Part shown: piece after piece, positions 56,015 through 64,000 of the stretch
How the letters are laid out: the number at the start of each line of letters is the position of its first letter
Position numbering within the stretch: position 1 is the stretch's first letter
Assembly (NCBI RefSeq): GCF_002979415.1
Contig: NZ_PCOT01000022.1
Span: 1-64,000, forward strand
DNA length: 64,000 nucleotides
Reading direction: 5' to 3'
DNA from: Microbacterium sp. MYb72
GTDB lineage: Bacteria; Actinomycetota; Actinomycetes; Actinomycetales; Microbacteriaceae
The notes under the pieces: generated by a model
Database searches by the model: none
The model's input: only the letters and a program-made list of their open reading frames with translations
Told to the model about the DNA's origin: nothing
Program-made: the position numbers and the translations under genes

Positions 56015-56808
56015 GCGCCGTCGAGCAGCCCGCCCGCTACCGGCTGGCCGCGTCGGCCGAGATGCTCTACACCGACCTCGATCTGGTCGAACGCGTCCGC
56101 CGTCTCGACGAGCGCGGCTTCGAGGTCGAGATCTGGGACTGGAGCACCAAGGACCTCCCCGCTCTCGCCGCCACCGGCGCGGTGTTCTCGTCGATGACGG
56201 GGTACCTCCGCGGCGACCTCACGACGCCCGACGGCATCGCCGACCTCCTCGCGACGGCGGAGGAGTCGCTGCGGAAGGCGGAGGTGATCGACTCACCCCG
56301 GCTGAACCTGCACGGCACGGGGCTGGCGCCCGGCGGCCTGCCGGTGCGCCCGCAGACCGAGGTCTCCCCGCACGAGTGGGAGATCGCGGCGGACACCCTC
56401 GCGCGACTGGCCGTGCTGGGTGCGCGCGAGGGGCGCGTGTTCACGCTGGAGAACCTGAACACCGCCGTCGACCACCCCGGAACCCCGTTCGCCCGCGCCG
56501 CCGACACGCTGCGTCTGGCGCGGGCCGTGGACTCTCCGTGGCTGCGCCTCAACCTCGACCTGTACCACGCGCAGATCGGGGAGGGGAACCTGATCGAGCT
56601 CGTGCGGGAGGCGCTGCCGTGGGTCGGCGAGATCCAGGTGGCTGATGTGCCTGGTCGCTGCGAGCCGGGCACGGGGGAGATCCGCTACGAGGCGATCGCC
56701 GCGGCGCTGCGCGACCTCGGCTACGACGGGGTGATCGGCCTCGAGGGCTGGGCGCGCACCGACACGGATGCCGCGCTGGACGCGTTCCGGAGCGCCTTCG
56801 GGGTCTGA
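56011..56808 (+). CDS. TIM-barrel isomerase-like protein (hydroxypyruvate isomerase type)
   Basis: 265 residues of the AP-endonuclease/xylose-isomerase-like TIM-barrel superfamily. Metal residues: VFTLENLNT (Glu), RLNLDLYHAQIGEGNL (Asp, His) and IGLEGW (Glu), typical of hydroxypyruvate isomerase/IolH-like proteins. Its step in inositol use is uncertain; it may interconvert inosose isomers. ATGA overlap with iolG. Confidence 0.8.
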   Translation: MSAVEQPARYRLAASAEMLYTDLDLVERVRRLDERGFEVEIWDWSTKDLPALAATGAVFSSMTGYLRGDLTTPDGIADLLATAEESLRKAEVIDSPRLNLHGTGLAPGGLPVRPQTEVSPHEWEIAADTLARLAVLGAREGRVFTLENLNTAVDHPGTPFARAADTLRLARAVDSPWLRLNLDLYHAQIGEGNLIELVREALPWVGEIQVADVPGRCEPGTGEIRYEAIAAALRDLGYDGVIGLEGWARTDTDAALDAFRSAFGV

Positions 56809-56825
56809 GGAGCAGAGACGCAACA

Positions 56826-56856
56826 AGAGGCCGATGCGGACACCGCATCGGCCTCT
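56826..56856. terminator. terminator of the iol operon
   Basis: AGAGGCCGATGCGG at 56826-56839 pairs with 56843-56856 with a three-base loop, a perfect 14-bp stem. Lies between the convergent isomerase-like and dehydrogenase genes; probably works both ways. Confidence 0.85.
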
Positions 56857-56862
56857 CTGTGG

Positions 56863-58047
56863 TCACGCGTCGTACGTCGTGGGGCCCGTCACCTCGGGCA
56901 CGGACTCCCAGGCTCCGGATGCCGTGCTCCGCAGCGCGGCATCCACGATCTCCGCCGCCGACCACGCATCGGATGCCGACGGCGCGAGCTGCCTGCCCTC
57001 GGCGACCGAGCGCAGGAACAGCGAGGCCTCGATGGTCTTCAGGTCGTCGAAGCCCATGCCGGTGCCGGCCCCGGGCTGGAAGCGCGCGAAGTCGCCGTAG
57101 TCGGGCCCGGCCATGACGGTGCGGTAGCCGGAGGCGTCATCGGCCAGCTGGAGCTCGTTCAGGCGCTGGAAGTCCCACCGCAGCGAGCCCTTCGTGCCGT
57201 ACACCTCGATGCGGTACTCGGCGCGGGGGCCGATCGCGACGCGGCTGGACTCCAGCACGGCGACCGCGCCGGAGTCGAAGCGGGCGAGGATCGCGGCGTA
57301 GTCCTCGTTCTCGACGTCGCCGCGGGGGCCGTCGTCGGCGCCCTTGCTGAAGTGGCTGGCCGCGCCGGCCGACGGCAGGGGACGGCTGCGGATGAAGGTC
57401 TCGGTGAGCCCGCTGACGGAGCTGATCCGGCCGACGATGTACTGCGCGAGGTCGGCCCCGTGCGAGAGCAGGTCGCCGAGCACGCCGCTGCCCGCGCGAT
57501 CGCGGCTGAACCGCCACGTGAGGGCGCCGTCGGGATCGGCCGAGTAGTCGGCGAGCAGGGCGACGCGCACGTTCGTGATCGTGCCGAGCGCCCCGTCGCG
57601 CACCAGGCGCCTGGCGTGCGCGATCGCGGGGGCGTGCCGGTAGTTGAAGCCCACCGAGGTCACGAGGCCCGCGTCGAGAGCGCCCTGTGCGATCTCTCGC
57701 GACTCGCCGGCGCCGCGGCCCATCGGCTTCTCGATCCAGAACGGCTTGCCCGCAGCGATGGCGGCCAGGGCGATCTCGTGGTGGAGGAAGTTCGGCGAGC
57801 AGATCGAGACCACGTCGACGTCGGGGTGGGCGATCAGCTCGCGGTAGTCGGAGACGGTCTCGCGGTAGCCGAGCACGTCGGCGGCGTGTTCGCGGCCCCC
57901 GGCATCCGGGTCTGCGGCGACCGTGAGGTCGGCGACGAGGGGCAGGTCGGGGTAGTGCCTGTGCGCCTCCAGATAGGCGCGTGAGTGCAGGCGCCCCATC
58001 CATCCGACCGAGACCAGACCGACGCCGATGTGCTTCTTCGTCACCAC
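56863..58047 (-). CDS. Gfo/Idh/MocA family dehydrogenase, inositol locus
   Basis: 394 residues. Rossmann region GVGLVSVGWMGRLHSRAYLEA, catalytic Lys in WIEKPMGRGA, and RDRAGSGVLGDLLSHGADLAQY. A second inositol-locus dehydrogenase of this kind is common and may act on scyllo- or another inositol isomer (inference). Two tandem GTG codons (58047 and 58044) are candidates; 58047 has GGAAGGAG six to seven bases upstream. Divergent from the ABC importer. Confidence 0.84.
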   Translation of the reverse strand: MVTKKHIGVGLVSVGWMGRLHSRAYLEAHRHYPDLPLVADLTVAADPDAGGREHAADVLGYRETVSDYRELIAHPDVDVVSICSPNFLHHEIALAAIAAGKPFWIEKPMGRGAGESREIAQGALDAGLVTSVGFNYRHAPAIAHARRLVRDGALGTITNVRVALLADYSADPDGALTWRFSRDRAGSGVLGDLLSHGADLAQYIVGRISSVSGLTETFIRSRPLPSAGAASHFSKGADDGPRGDVENEDYAAILARFDSGAVAVLESSRVAIGPRAEYRIEVYGTKGSLRWDFQRLNELQLADDASGYRTVMAGPDYGDFARFQPGAGTGMGFDDLKTIEASLFLRSVAEGRQLAPSASDAWSAAEIVDAALRSTASGAWESVPEVTGPTTYDA

Positions 58048-58205
58048 GGGCGACTCCTTCCGTTGGACACAGCGTATACCCCGAATGGAGATGTTGACAG
58101 AATGTATTGACATTTGGACTCCACGGTGTCAGGATCGCCCTGACACCGACGTCACCAGGTGGGACGTGTCGACGTCGACAGGATCCGCATCGAAGGGAAA
58201 CCGAA
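58048..58205. promoter_or_regulatory. divergent promoter region with three palindromic elements
   Basis: Two TTGACA hexamers, at 58094-58099 and 58107-58112. GGTGTCAGG at 58125-58133 with its exact complement at 58139-58147. TGTCGACGTCGACA, a perfect 14-base palindrome, at 58167-58180. TGTATTGACA at 58103-58112 is an 8-of-10 match to the complement of KGWCHTRACA. The 9-base inverted repeat sits where a repressor would block the transporter promoter. Confidence 0.6.
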
Positions 58206-59192
58206 ATGAAGAAGCGCCTCATCGGCGTTCTGGGGATCGCCGCCGCAGCCGCGCTGCTGCTGTCGGCGTGCTCTGGAACCGGACAGGAACCGACGACCGA
58301 CTCGCAGGGCGGCGGCGGCGACACCAAGTCCTCAGGGCTGAGCTACGCCGTGGTCACGCACGCAGCGCCCGGCGACGCGTTCTGGGACCGCGTCAAGTCC
58401 GGCGCGGAGAAGGCCGGAGCCGACTACGGCGCCGACGTCACCTACAACTCCGACCCCGACCCCGCGAAGCAGTCGCAGCTCATCGACAACGCGATCGCGC
58501 AGAAGGTCGACGGCATCGTCGTCTCCATGGCCAACCCCGACGGCGTCCAGGCGAGCGTCGAGCGCGCCGTCGCCGCCGGCATCCCGGTCGTGACCATCAA
58601 CTCGGGCATCGAGAAGTTCAAGGAGTTCGGCGCGATCACCCACGTCGGGCAGAGCGAGTCGATCGCCGGAGCCGCTGTCGGCGAGCGCCTCAGCACGGAG
58701 GGCGCGACCAACGCCCTCTGCGTCATCCAGGAGGCGGGCAACATCGGACTCGAGGAGCGCTGCAAGGCCGCGGCCGGCGCGTTCGGCGGCACCATGGAGA
58801 ACCTGCAGGTCGACGGCACGAACGATGCCGAGGTCAAGGCGACCATCAAGTCGAAGCTGCAGGCCGACCCCTCCATCGACGCCGTGCTGACCCTCGGCGG
58901 CCAGTACGCGATCGACGCGGTCGGCGCCGTCGAGGAGTCCGGCAGCGCGGCGAAGGTCGCGACCTTCGACCTGTCGGAAGACGTCGTGGCCGCAGTGGCC
59001 GACGGCAAGATCCTCTTCGCGGTCGACCAGCAGCCGTACGTGCAGGGCTTCCTCGGGGTGACCGCGCTCTACCTCAAGAGCATCAACGGCAACGACATCG
59101 GCGGTGGAGAGCCGATCTACTCCGGACCGGCGTTCGTCACGAAGGACAACGCGGCCCAGGTCGCGGAGTTCGCCAAGAAGGGCACGCGCTAA
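58206..59192 (+). CDS. ribose-type ABC transporter sugar-binding lipoprotein
   Basis: 328-residue family-2 periplasmic-binding protein. Lipobox LLLSACSG, then [33 protein letters not shown] and [17 protein letters not shown], as in RbsB/IbpA-like inositol binders. Beside a complete iol cluster, myo-inositol is the likely ligand. ATG 58206. Confidence 0.88.
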   Translation: MKKRLIGVLGIAAAAALLLSACSGTGQEPTTDSQGGGGDTKSSGLSYAVVTHAAPGDAFWDRVKSGAEKAGADYGADVTYNSDPDPAKQSQLIDNAIAQKVDGIVVSMANPDGVQASVERAVAAGIPVVTINSGIEKFKEFGAITHVGQSESIAGAAVGERLSTEGATNALCVIQEAGNIGLEERCKAAAGAFGGTMENLQVDGTNDAEVKATIKSKLQADPSIDAVLTLGGQYAIDAVGAVEESGSAAKVATFDLSEDVVAAVADGKILFAVDQQPYVQGFLGVTALYLKSINGNDIGGGEPIYSGPAFVTKDNAAQVAEFAKKGTR

Positions 59193-59200
59193 CACCGGCG

Positions 59201-59228
59201 GAGGGGGCGGGATGACACCCGCCCCCTC
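59201..59228. terminator. intercistronic hairpin after the binding-protein gene
   Basis: GAGGGGGCGGG at 59201-59211 pairs with CCCGCCCCCTC at 59218-59228. It lies between the binding-protein stop and the permease start in an otherwise polycistronic unit, so it may protect or thin the transcript to give an excess of binding protein. Confidence 0.6.
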
Positions 59229-59248
59229 GTCCGGCGAAAGGACTGAAG

Positions 59249-60292
59249 ATGACAACGACGGACATCGTCACGGTGGGCAACAGACCGCGACTGGAACGGC
59301 GGCCGCTGCGCACTCTGCTCGTGCGGCCCGAGATGGGAGCGCTCGTCGCAGCGCTGGCGGTGATGATCTTCTTCTCCGTCTACACGAAGAGCTTCATGAC
59401 CACCGCCGGAGCGGGCGTCTGGCTCGAATCCGCATCGACCTTCGGCATCATGGCCGTGGCGGTCGCCCTGCTCATGATCGGCGGGGAGTTCGACCTCTCG
59501 GCGGGTGTGCTCACCGGCTTCACCGCTCTCGTGGTCGGCATCCTGACCACACGGTACGGGCTGAACATCTGGGTGGCCGTGCTCGTCTCGCTCGTGCTGG
59601 CCCTCGCGATCGGCGCCCTCAACGGCCTCCTCGTGATGAAGACCGGGCTGCCGAGCTTCATCATCACCCTCGGCACGTTCTTCGTCCTGGCGGGCATCGA
59701 CCTCGCCGTCACGAAGCTCATCACCGGTCAGGTGGCCATCCAGGGCATGACCAAGGTTCCCTACTACGACAGCATCCAGCCCCTCTTCGGCTCGTCGATC
59801 GAGATCGGCGGGGGCACCTTCTACATCTCGGTGCTCTGGTGGTTCGTCGTCACCGCCGTCGCGACCTGGGTGCTGCTGCGCACCCGGCCGGGCAACTGGA
59901 TCTTCGCGGTCGGCGGGGCGGTCACGTCATCTCGCCAGGTGGGCGTTCCCGTGCTCAAGACCAAGATCGGCCTGTTCATGGTCACGGCCGGTGCGGCGTG
60001 GCTGGTCGGCATGATCTCGCTGTTCCGCACCTCGACGGTGCAGGCGAACACGGGCGTCGGGCAGGAGTTCATCTACATCATCTGCGCGGTCGTCGGCGGC
60101 TGCCTGATGACGGGAGGCTTCGGCTCCGCGATCGGCGCGGCGCTGGGCGCTCTCATCTACGGCATGGTCTTCCAGGGCATCACGTTCGCCCAGTGGGACA
60201 CGAACTGGCTGCGCACGTTCCTCGGAGCGATGCTGCTGCTGGCGGTGTTCCTGAACCACTGGGTGCGACTCAGGGCGGGAGGAGTGAAATGA
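59249..60292 (+). CDS. ribose-type ABC transporter permease
   Basis: 347 residues, about nine or ten helices, of the RbsC/branched-chain-type permease family. [20 protein letters not shown] and [18 protein letters not shown] are family hallmarks (the DLS motif in the second half of the first repeat). Forms the membrane channel for the probable inositol importer. Confidence 0.9.
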   Translation: MTTTDIVTVGNRPRLERRPLRTLLVRPEMGALVAALAVMIFFSVYTKSFMTTAGAGVWLESASTFGIMAVAVALLMIGGEFDLSAGVLTGFTALVVGILTTRYGLNIWVAVLVSLVLALAIGALNGLLVMKTGLPSFIITLGTFFVLAGIDLAVTKLITGQVAIQGMTKVPYYDSIQPLFGSSIEIGGGTFYISVLWWFVVTAVATWVLLRTRPGNWIFAVGGAVTSSRQVGVPVLKTKIGLFMVTAGAAWLVGMISLFRTSTVQANTGVGQEFIYIICAVVGGCLMTGGFGSAIGAALGALIYGMVFQGITFAQWDTNWLRTFLGAMLLLAVFLNHWVRLRAGGVK

Positions 60293-61194
60293 CCGCGGTC
60301 AGCACGGCGGCGCCCGTCGTCGAGGTGCGCGACATCGGCAAGAGCTACGGTCCGGTGAACGCGCTCGCCGGAGTCAGCACGACGGTGAACGCCGGGCAGG
60401 TCACGTGCGTCCTGGGGGACAACGGCGCGGGCAAGTCCACGTTCATCAAGATGCTGGCCGGGGCGCACACCCCCTCCAGCGGCGAGCTGCTCGTCGACGG
60501 GGTGCAGGTGACGTTCTCGTCGCCGAGGGCGGCGCTGGATGCCGGCATCGCCACGGTCTATCAGGACCTCGCTGTCGTGCCGCTGATGCCGGTCTGGCGC
60601 AACTTCTTCCTCGGGTCGGAGCTGACGAAGGGCTGGGGGCCGCTCCGTCGGCTCGACGTGAAGCGCATGAAGCAGATCACGTACACGGAGCTCGCCAACA
60701 TGGGCATCGACCTGCGCGACGTGGATCAGCCGATCGGCACGCTGTCCGGAGGAGAGCGCCAGTGCGTCGCGATCGCCCGTGCGGTGTACTTCGGTGCGAG
60801 GGTGCTGATCCTCGACGAGCCGACCGCCGCACTGGGTGTGAAGCAGTCGGGCGTGGTGCTGAAGTACATCGCCAGGGCCCGTGACCGCGGACTGGGCGTG
60901 GTGTTCATCACGCACAACCCGCACCACGCGTACCCCGTGGGCGATCGGTTCCTGCTGCTGAACCGCGGCACCAGCATCGGCAACTTCGAGAAGGAGGAGA
61001 TCTCCCTCGCGCAGTTGACGAGCATGATGGCGGGCGGCGCCGAGCTCGACTCGCTCGCCCACGAGCTGCAGCGGGAGATCGGCGACGACTCACCGGTCGT
61101 CGAGGAGATCGTGCGCGAGGCCGAGCAGGCGTCGGAGCTGGGGAGCCCCGACGCGGAGTCGCCGTCCGGCGGCTCCACCCCTGCATCCGCCTGA
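60289..61194 (+). CDS. ribose-type ABC transporter ATP-binding protein, single domain
   Basis: 301-residue ATPase. Walker [10 protein letters not shown], signature [15 protein letters not shown], Walker [13 protein letters not shown] and H-loop [11 protein letters not shown]. RbsA-type ATPases usually have two ABC modules in one chain; here there is only one, followed by a 60-residue acidic, Ser/Pro-rich tail. It would work as a homodimer, as in frcA-type systems. ATGA overlap with the permease. Confidence 0.9.
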   Translation: MTAVSTAAPVVEVRDIGKSYGPVNALAGVSTTVNAGQVTCVLGDNGAGKSTFIKMLAGAHTPSSGELLVDGVQVTFSSPRAALDAGIATVYQDLAVVPLMPVWRNFFLGSELTKGWGPLRRLDVKRMKQITYTELANMGIDLRDVDQPIGTLSGGERQCVAIARAVYFGARVLILDEPTAALGVKQSGVVLKYIARARDRGLGVVFITHNPHHAYPVGDRFLLLNRGTSIGNFEKEEISLAQLTSMMAGGAELDSLAHELQREIGDDSPVVEEIVREAEQASELGSPDAESPSGGSTPASA

Positions 61195-61207
61195 GCGCGC
61201 GGAAGAG

Positions 61208-61241
61208 ATCGGCCGGCATCGCCCCCGCGATGCCGGCCGAT
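61208..61241. terminator. hairpin ending the importer operon
   Basis: ATCGGCCGGCATCGC at 61208-61222 pairs exactly with 61227-61241, loop CCCC: a 15-bp stem after the ATPase gene. Confidence 0.8.
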
Positions 61242-61331
61242 TCCGCGTGTCCGGGGATACCGCTCGCCGAATCGATTCGATAAACTGGTCGGACCCCCGA
61301 TCCACCCCCCAGTTCTGCGAGCCGCTCCTTC

Positions 61332-62804
61332 ATGGCCACCTCTCTCACCACGGGCCGTCCGTGGCGTGTCATCCTTGCCTTCTCCATCCCGCTCCTGCTC
61401 GGCAACGTCGTCCAGCAGCTGTACCAGTTCGTCGATGCGATCGTCGTCGGCCGCCACCTCGGCGTCGGCTCCCTCGCCGCGGTCGGCGCGACCGGACCGC
61501 TGCTGTTCCTGCTGCTCGGCTTCGCGTGGGGTCTCACGAGCGGCTTCGCCATCCCCATCGCGCAGGCCTACGGCGCCGGCGACGAGGTCGCGGTGCGCCG
61601 CTCCGTCGCGACCGGGGTGATCCTCACCGGCATCACGAGCGTGATCCTCACGGTCGGGGCGCCCCTGATCTCGCACCCTCTCCTCGCGCTGCTGCAGACG
61701 CCGAGCGAGCTGATGGCCGAGGCCACCGTGTTCACGCAGATCAGCTTCATCGGCGCCGGCGCGACCATGTTCTTCAACTACCTGTCGGCGATCATCCGCG
61801 CGATCGGCGACTCCCGCACGCCGCTGGTCTTCCTCACGGTCTCGTGCGCCCTGAACGCGGGGCTCGTCGTGCTCATGGTCGGACCGCTCGAGTGGGGCGT
61901 GGCCGGGGCGGCGCTGGCGACGGTCGTCGCGCAGGCCGTGTCGGTGCTGCTGTGCCTGGAGTTCGTGCGCCGCCGCCTGCCGCTGCTGCACCTGCGCCGC
62001 AGCGACTGGCGCGTCACGCGCGCCGATGTGGCGGAGCACCTGCGTCTCGGACTGCCCATGGGCTTCCAGGCGTCGATCATCGCGATCGGCACCCTCACCG
62101 TGCAGGTCGCGCTCAACACCATCGGCGCCGAGGCGGTGGCCGCGTACACCACGGGCGCCAGGGTCGACAGCCTCGGCGTGGCCTTCCTCTCGTCGCTCGG
62201 CCTCGCCGTCTCGATGTACACGGCGCAGAACCTCGGCGGGCGCCGTCCAGACCGCATCCGCCGCGGCGTCGTGGAGGCGACGTGGATGGCGGTGGCCGCC
62301 GGTGCGGCGATCGGCATCGTCATCATCGCGTTCGGCGTGCCGATGGTGCGGCTGTTCATCGGCGACGGCTCCGACGAGGTCGTGAGGCTCGCGCACCTCA
62401 TGCTCATCGTGAACGGATGCGGCTACTGGGCGCTCGGCGTGCTCTTCGTGCTCCGCGGCGCGCTCCAGGGCCTCGGGCACACGCTCGTGCCCACCGTCAC
62501 CGGCGTCATCGAGCTCGTGATGCGCGTCGCCGCCGCGGTCGCCCTCGGCGCGTGGATCGGATTCCCCGGTGTCGCGCTCAGCAACCCGCTCGCCTGGGTG
62601 GGGGCGATCGTGCTGCTCGTGCCCGCGTACATCAGCGCGCACCGCGCCCTCGGACGGATGCCGGTGAACCCCGCGGAGGCCACCGAGACGTCGGCGATCG
62701 CCATCGTCGGACCGGTCGACGGGTCGATGGTGGTCGACGCCGTGGTCACGCAGCCGGTGCGCGTGGTGAAGAGGTCGCCGCTCGCCCGGCTGAAGAGGCG
62801 TTAG
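61332..62804 (+). CDS. MATE family efflux transporter
   Basis: 490 residues, twelve helices in two halves. IPLLLGNVVQQLYQFVDAIVVGRHLGVGSLAAVGAT and later LRLGLPMGFQASIIAIGTL, MATE hallmarks of the NorM/DinF-like group. Exports drugs or metabolites with Na+ or H+; substrate unknown. Confidence 0.92.
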   Translation: MATSLTTGRPWRVILAFSIPLLLGNVVQQLYQFVDAIVVGRHLGVGSLAAVGATGPLLFLLLGFAWGLTSGFAIPIAQAYGAGDEVAVRRSVATGVILTGITSVILTVGAPLISHPLLALLQTPSELMAEATVFTQISFIGAGATMFFNYLSAIIRAIGDSRTPLVFLTVSCALNAGLVVLMVGPLEWGVAGAALATVVAQAVSVLLCLEFVRRRLPLLHLRRSDWRVTRADVAEHLRLGLPMGFQASIIAIGTLTVQVALNTIGAEAVAAYTTGARVDSLGVAFLSSLGLAVSMYTAQNLGGRRPDRIRRGVVEATWMAVAAGAAIGIVIIAFGVPMVRLFIGDGSDEVVRLAHLMLIVNGCGYWALGVLFVLRGALQGLGHTLVPTVTGVIELVMRVAAAVALGAWIGFPGVALSNPLAWVGAIVLLVPAYISAHRALGRMPVNPAEATETSAIAIVGPVDGSMVVDAVVTQPVRVVKRSPLARLKRR

Positions 62805-62902
62805 ACCCCAGGAGTACGAAACATCATCCTTGAGACGGATGCGTTCATCCAGACACTTTCCTAATGTAGAAGGTGCGGAGATACCGCTGACGGGGGGTCG
62901 TC

Positions 62903-63322
62903 ATGACGACATCGAGGGTGGCCAGCGATCTGGCCCAGATCATGGTCCCGATCGGAGTGGTCGGCGCGGTGCTCGCGGCGGTCTGCGCGATCGTCGCAGC
63001 CGTCGCGATCACACGCGGCGCGAGCGGCCTGAGCGGAGGCGCGGTGGGGCTCTGGATCCCCAGCGCGATGATCAGCTCCATCGCCGGATTCGCCAGCCAG
63101 TGGATGCCGCTGCTGGCCTCCGTCGCGGCGCTCGTCGGCCTGCTGGTGATCGGCGGCGTCGTGCGCGCGATCATGAACGCATCCGGCGCCGAGTGGCCGA
63201 CGCGGGCGGAGAAGGCCGAGGCGGCGGCCGCTGCACCGGCCGTCGCGGCTCCGGCATCCGTCGCCCCGGCGACCAGCACGATTCCGACGCTCACGCGGCC
63301 GAATCCGGTCCGCGCGGCCTGA
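62903..63322 (+). CDS. small membrane protein of unknown function
   Basis: 139 residues with two membrane helices (about 15-40 and 68-90), then an Ala/Pro-rich tail that is probably disordered. GGGGGG upstream of the ATG is a plausible RBS. No family recognised. A 19-base tandem repeat begins at its stop region. Confidence 0.6.
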   Translation: MTTSRVASDLAQIMVPIGVVGAVLAAVCAIVAAVAITRGASGLSGGAVGLWIPSAMISSIAGFASQWMPLLASVAALVGLLVIGGVVRAIMNASGAEWPTRAEKAEAAAAAPAVAAPASVAPATSTIPTLTRPNPVRAA

Positions 63323-63386
63323 GCCTGTTCGCGTGGCCTGAGCCTGTTCGCGCGGCTCATTCCTGTACGCGCGGCTGACACTTCTG
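63311..63386. repeat. 19-base tandem repeat, about four units
   Basis: Units start CGCG(C/T)GGC at 63311, 63330, 63349 and 63368. The first two are nearly identical (CGCGCGGCCTGAGCCTGTT); the others are degenerate. The first unit overlaps the stop codon of the small membrane protein. Confidence 0.65.
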
Positions 63387-63449
63387 CCGCGTGTGCAGCG
63401 AACTGCCGCACGACTCCGAGCCGCGCGACCCAAGCGACTCCGCGGAGAC

Positions 63450-64000
63450 TCAGCGGTAGTCGCGGTCGCGGTGCTGCCCGGTCTCGTCTCCGGACTCGAC
63501 GCGTGCGGCCTCGCGGGCGCGCAGCTCGACGCGACGGATCTTGCCCGAGATGGTCTTCGGCAGCTCGGGCGCGAACTCGATGATCCGCACCCACAGGTGC
63601 GACGACAGGCGGTCGTGCGCGTAGGCGAAGATCGATCGTGCGGCCTCCGCCTCGTCGGCTCCGGCATCCGTCCGCAGGCACACGTACGCCTTCGGCACCG
63701 CCAGGCGGGTCGGATCCGGGCTCGGCACCACCGCCGCCTCGACCACGAGGTCGTGCTCCAGCAGCACCGACTCGAGCTCGAACGGCGAGATCTTGTAGTC
63801 CGAGGCCTTGAAGACGTCGTCCGCCCTGCCGACGTAGGTGAGGTAGCCGTTGGCATCCCTCGTCGCGATGTCGCCCGTGTGGTGGAACCCGCCTGCACGC
63901 GACTCCGCCGTCTTCTCCGGGTCGTCGTAGTACCCGGCCATGAGGCCGAGGGGCGGCTGCGACAGGTCGAGGGCGATCTCACCCTCCCCGTCGGTCACGG
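63450..64000 (-). CDS. acyl-CoA/AMP synthetase, C-terminal part (partial)
   Basis: The last 183 residues of an adenylate-forming enzyme; the gene continues beyond the window. ADEHT-type core: HTGDIATRDANGYLTYVGRADDVFKASDYKISPFELESVLLEHD, the hinge and A8 region, and the Lys in the A10-type motif LPKTISGKIRRVEL. This fits acetyl- or medium-chain acyl-CoA synthetases. Substrate pocket and start lie outside the window. Confidence 0.88.
   Translation of the reverse strand, partial: VTDGEGEIALDLSQPPLGLMAGYYDDPEKTAESRAGGFHHTGDIATRDANGYLTYVGRADDVFKASDYKISPFELESVLLEHDLVVEAAVVPSPDPTRLAVPKAYVCLRTDAGADEAEAARSIFAYAHDRLSSHLWVRIIEFAPELPKTISGKIRRVELRAREAARVESGDETGQHRDRDYR

Noticed and set aside
56863..58113. 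Longer start for the second dehydrogenase
   Set aside because: Residues before the GTG pair are not family-like, and the good RBS precedes 58047.

Overview
The window is high-GC DNA with long operons, many GTG starts, frequent ATGA/GTGA start-stop overlaps, and strong GC-rich hairpins without long T-runs. This is typical of an actinobacterium. The gene content (LAxTG sortase signal, an inositol locus laid out like that of Corynebacterium glutamicum, a furA-katA pair) and an intergenic repeat known from Microbacteriaceae suggest Microbacterium or a close relative. No rRNA, tRNA, CRISPR array, transposase or prophage gene was seen. The window looks like ordinary chromosome with several catabolic islands.

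Layout. 0-6 kb: a cell-surface protein, then a minus-strand group with a secreted trypsin-like protease, a DUF3592 membrane protein, an unusual membrane-tethered ECF sigma factor and a lipoprotein. 6-11 kb: nuclease, phosphatase, a MarR/quinone reductase pair and small proteins. 11-17 kb: a tight operon of an adenosylhomocysteinase-like protein, an amidohydrolase, a DUF985 cupin and an amino-acid-type ABC importer. 17-22 kb: PnuC and an acetyltransferase, a MazE/MazF pair fused operonically to a beta-lactamase-like hydrolase, a LysE exporter and a membrane protein. 22-31 kb: oxidoreductase, DUF808, MsrB/MsrA, an amino-acid permease, DoxX/HxlR, catalase and its Fur-type regulator, followed by a weakly coding stretch of about 0.9 kb. 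31.7-38.9 kb: a LacI-controlled mannoside-type operon (LacI, binding protein, two permeases, GH130, a Tat-exported six-hairpin-like protein). 39-46.9 kb: J-domain protein, YigZ, aldo/keto reductase, a two-component system, DUF2871, a CycA-like permease, and several families of palindromic intergenic repeats.

46.9-61.2 kb is a complete inositol locus: a GntR regulator diverging from iolC, a Cgl0159-type aldolase-like gene, iolA, iolB, iolD, iolE, iolG and a sugar-isomerase-like gene, then a divergent second dehydrogenase and a ribose-type ABC importer. Imported inositol would be oxidised (IolG), dehydrated (IolE), ring-opened (IolD), isomerised (IolB), phosphorylated (IolC), cleaved (probably by the Cgl0159-type protein) and oxidised to acetyl-CoA (IolA). 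The window ends with a MATE exporter, a small membrane protein and the C-terminal part of an acyl-CoA synthetase.

The most unusual items are the one-polypeptide sigma/zinc-finger/membrane/Ig protein, the SAH-hydrolase-like operon, the three-gene MazEF-hydrolase operon, and two inverted-repeat elements sharing the same arms, one of them flanked by a 23-bp duplication.
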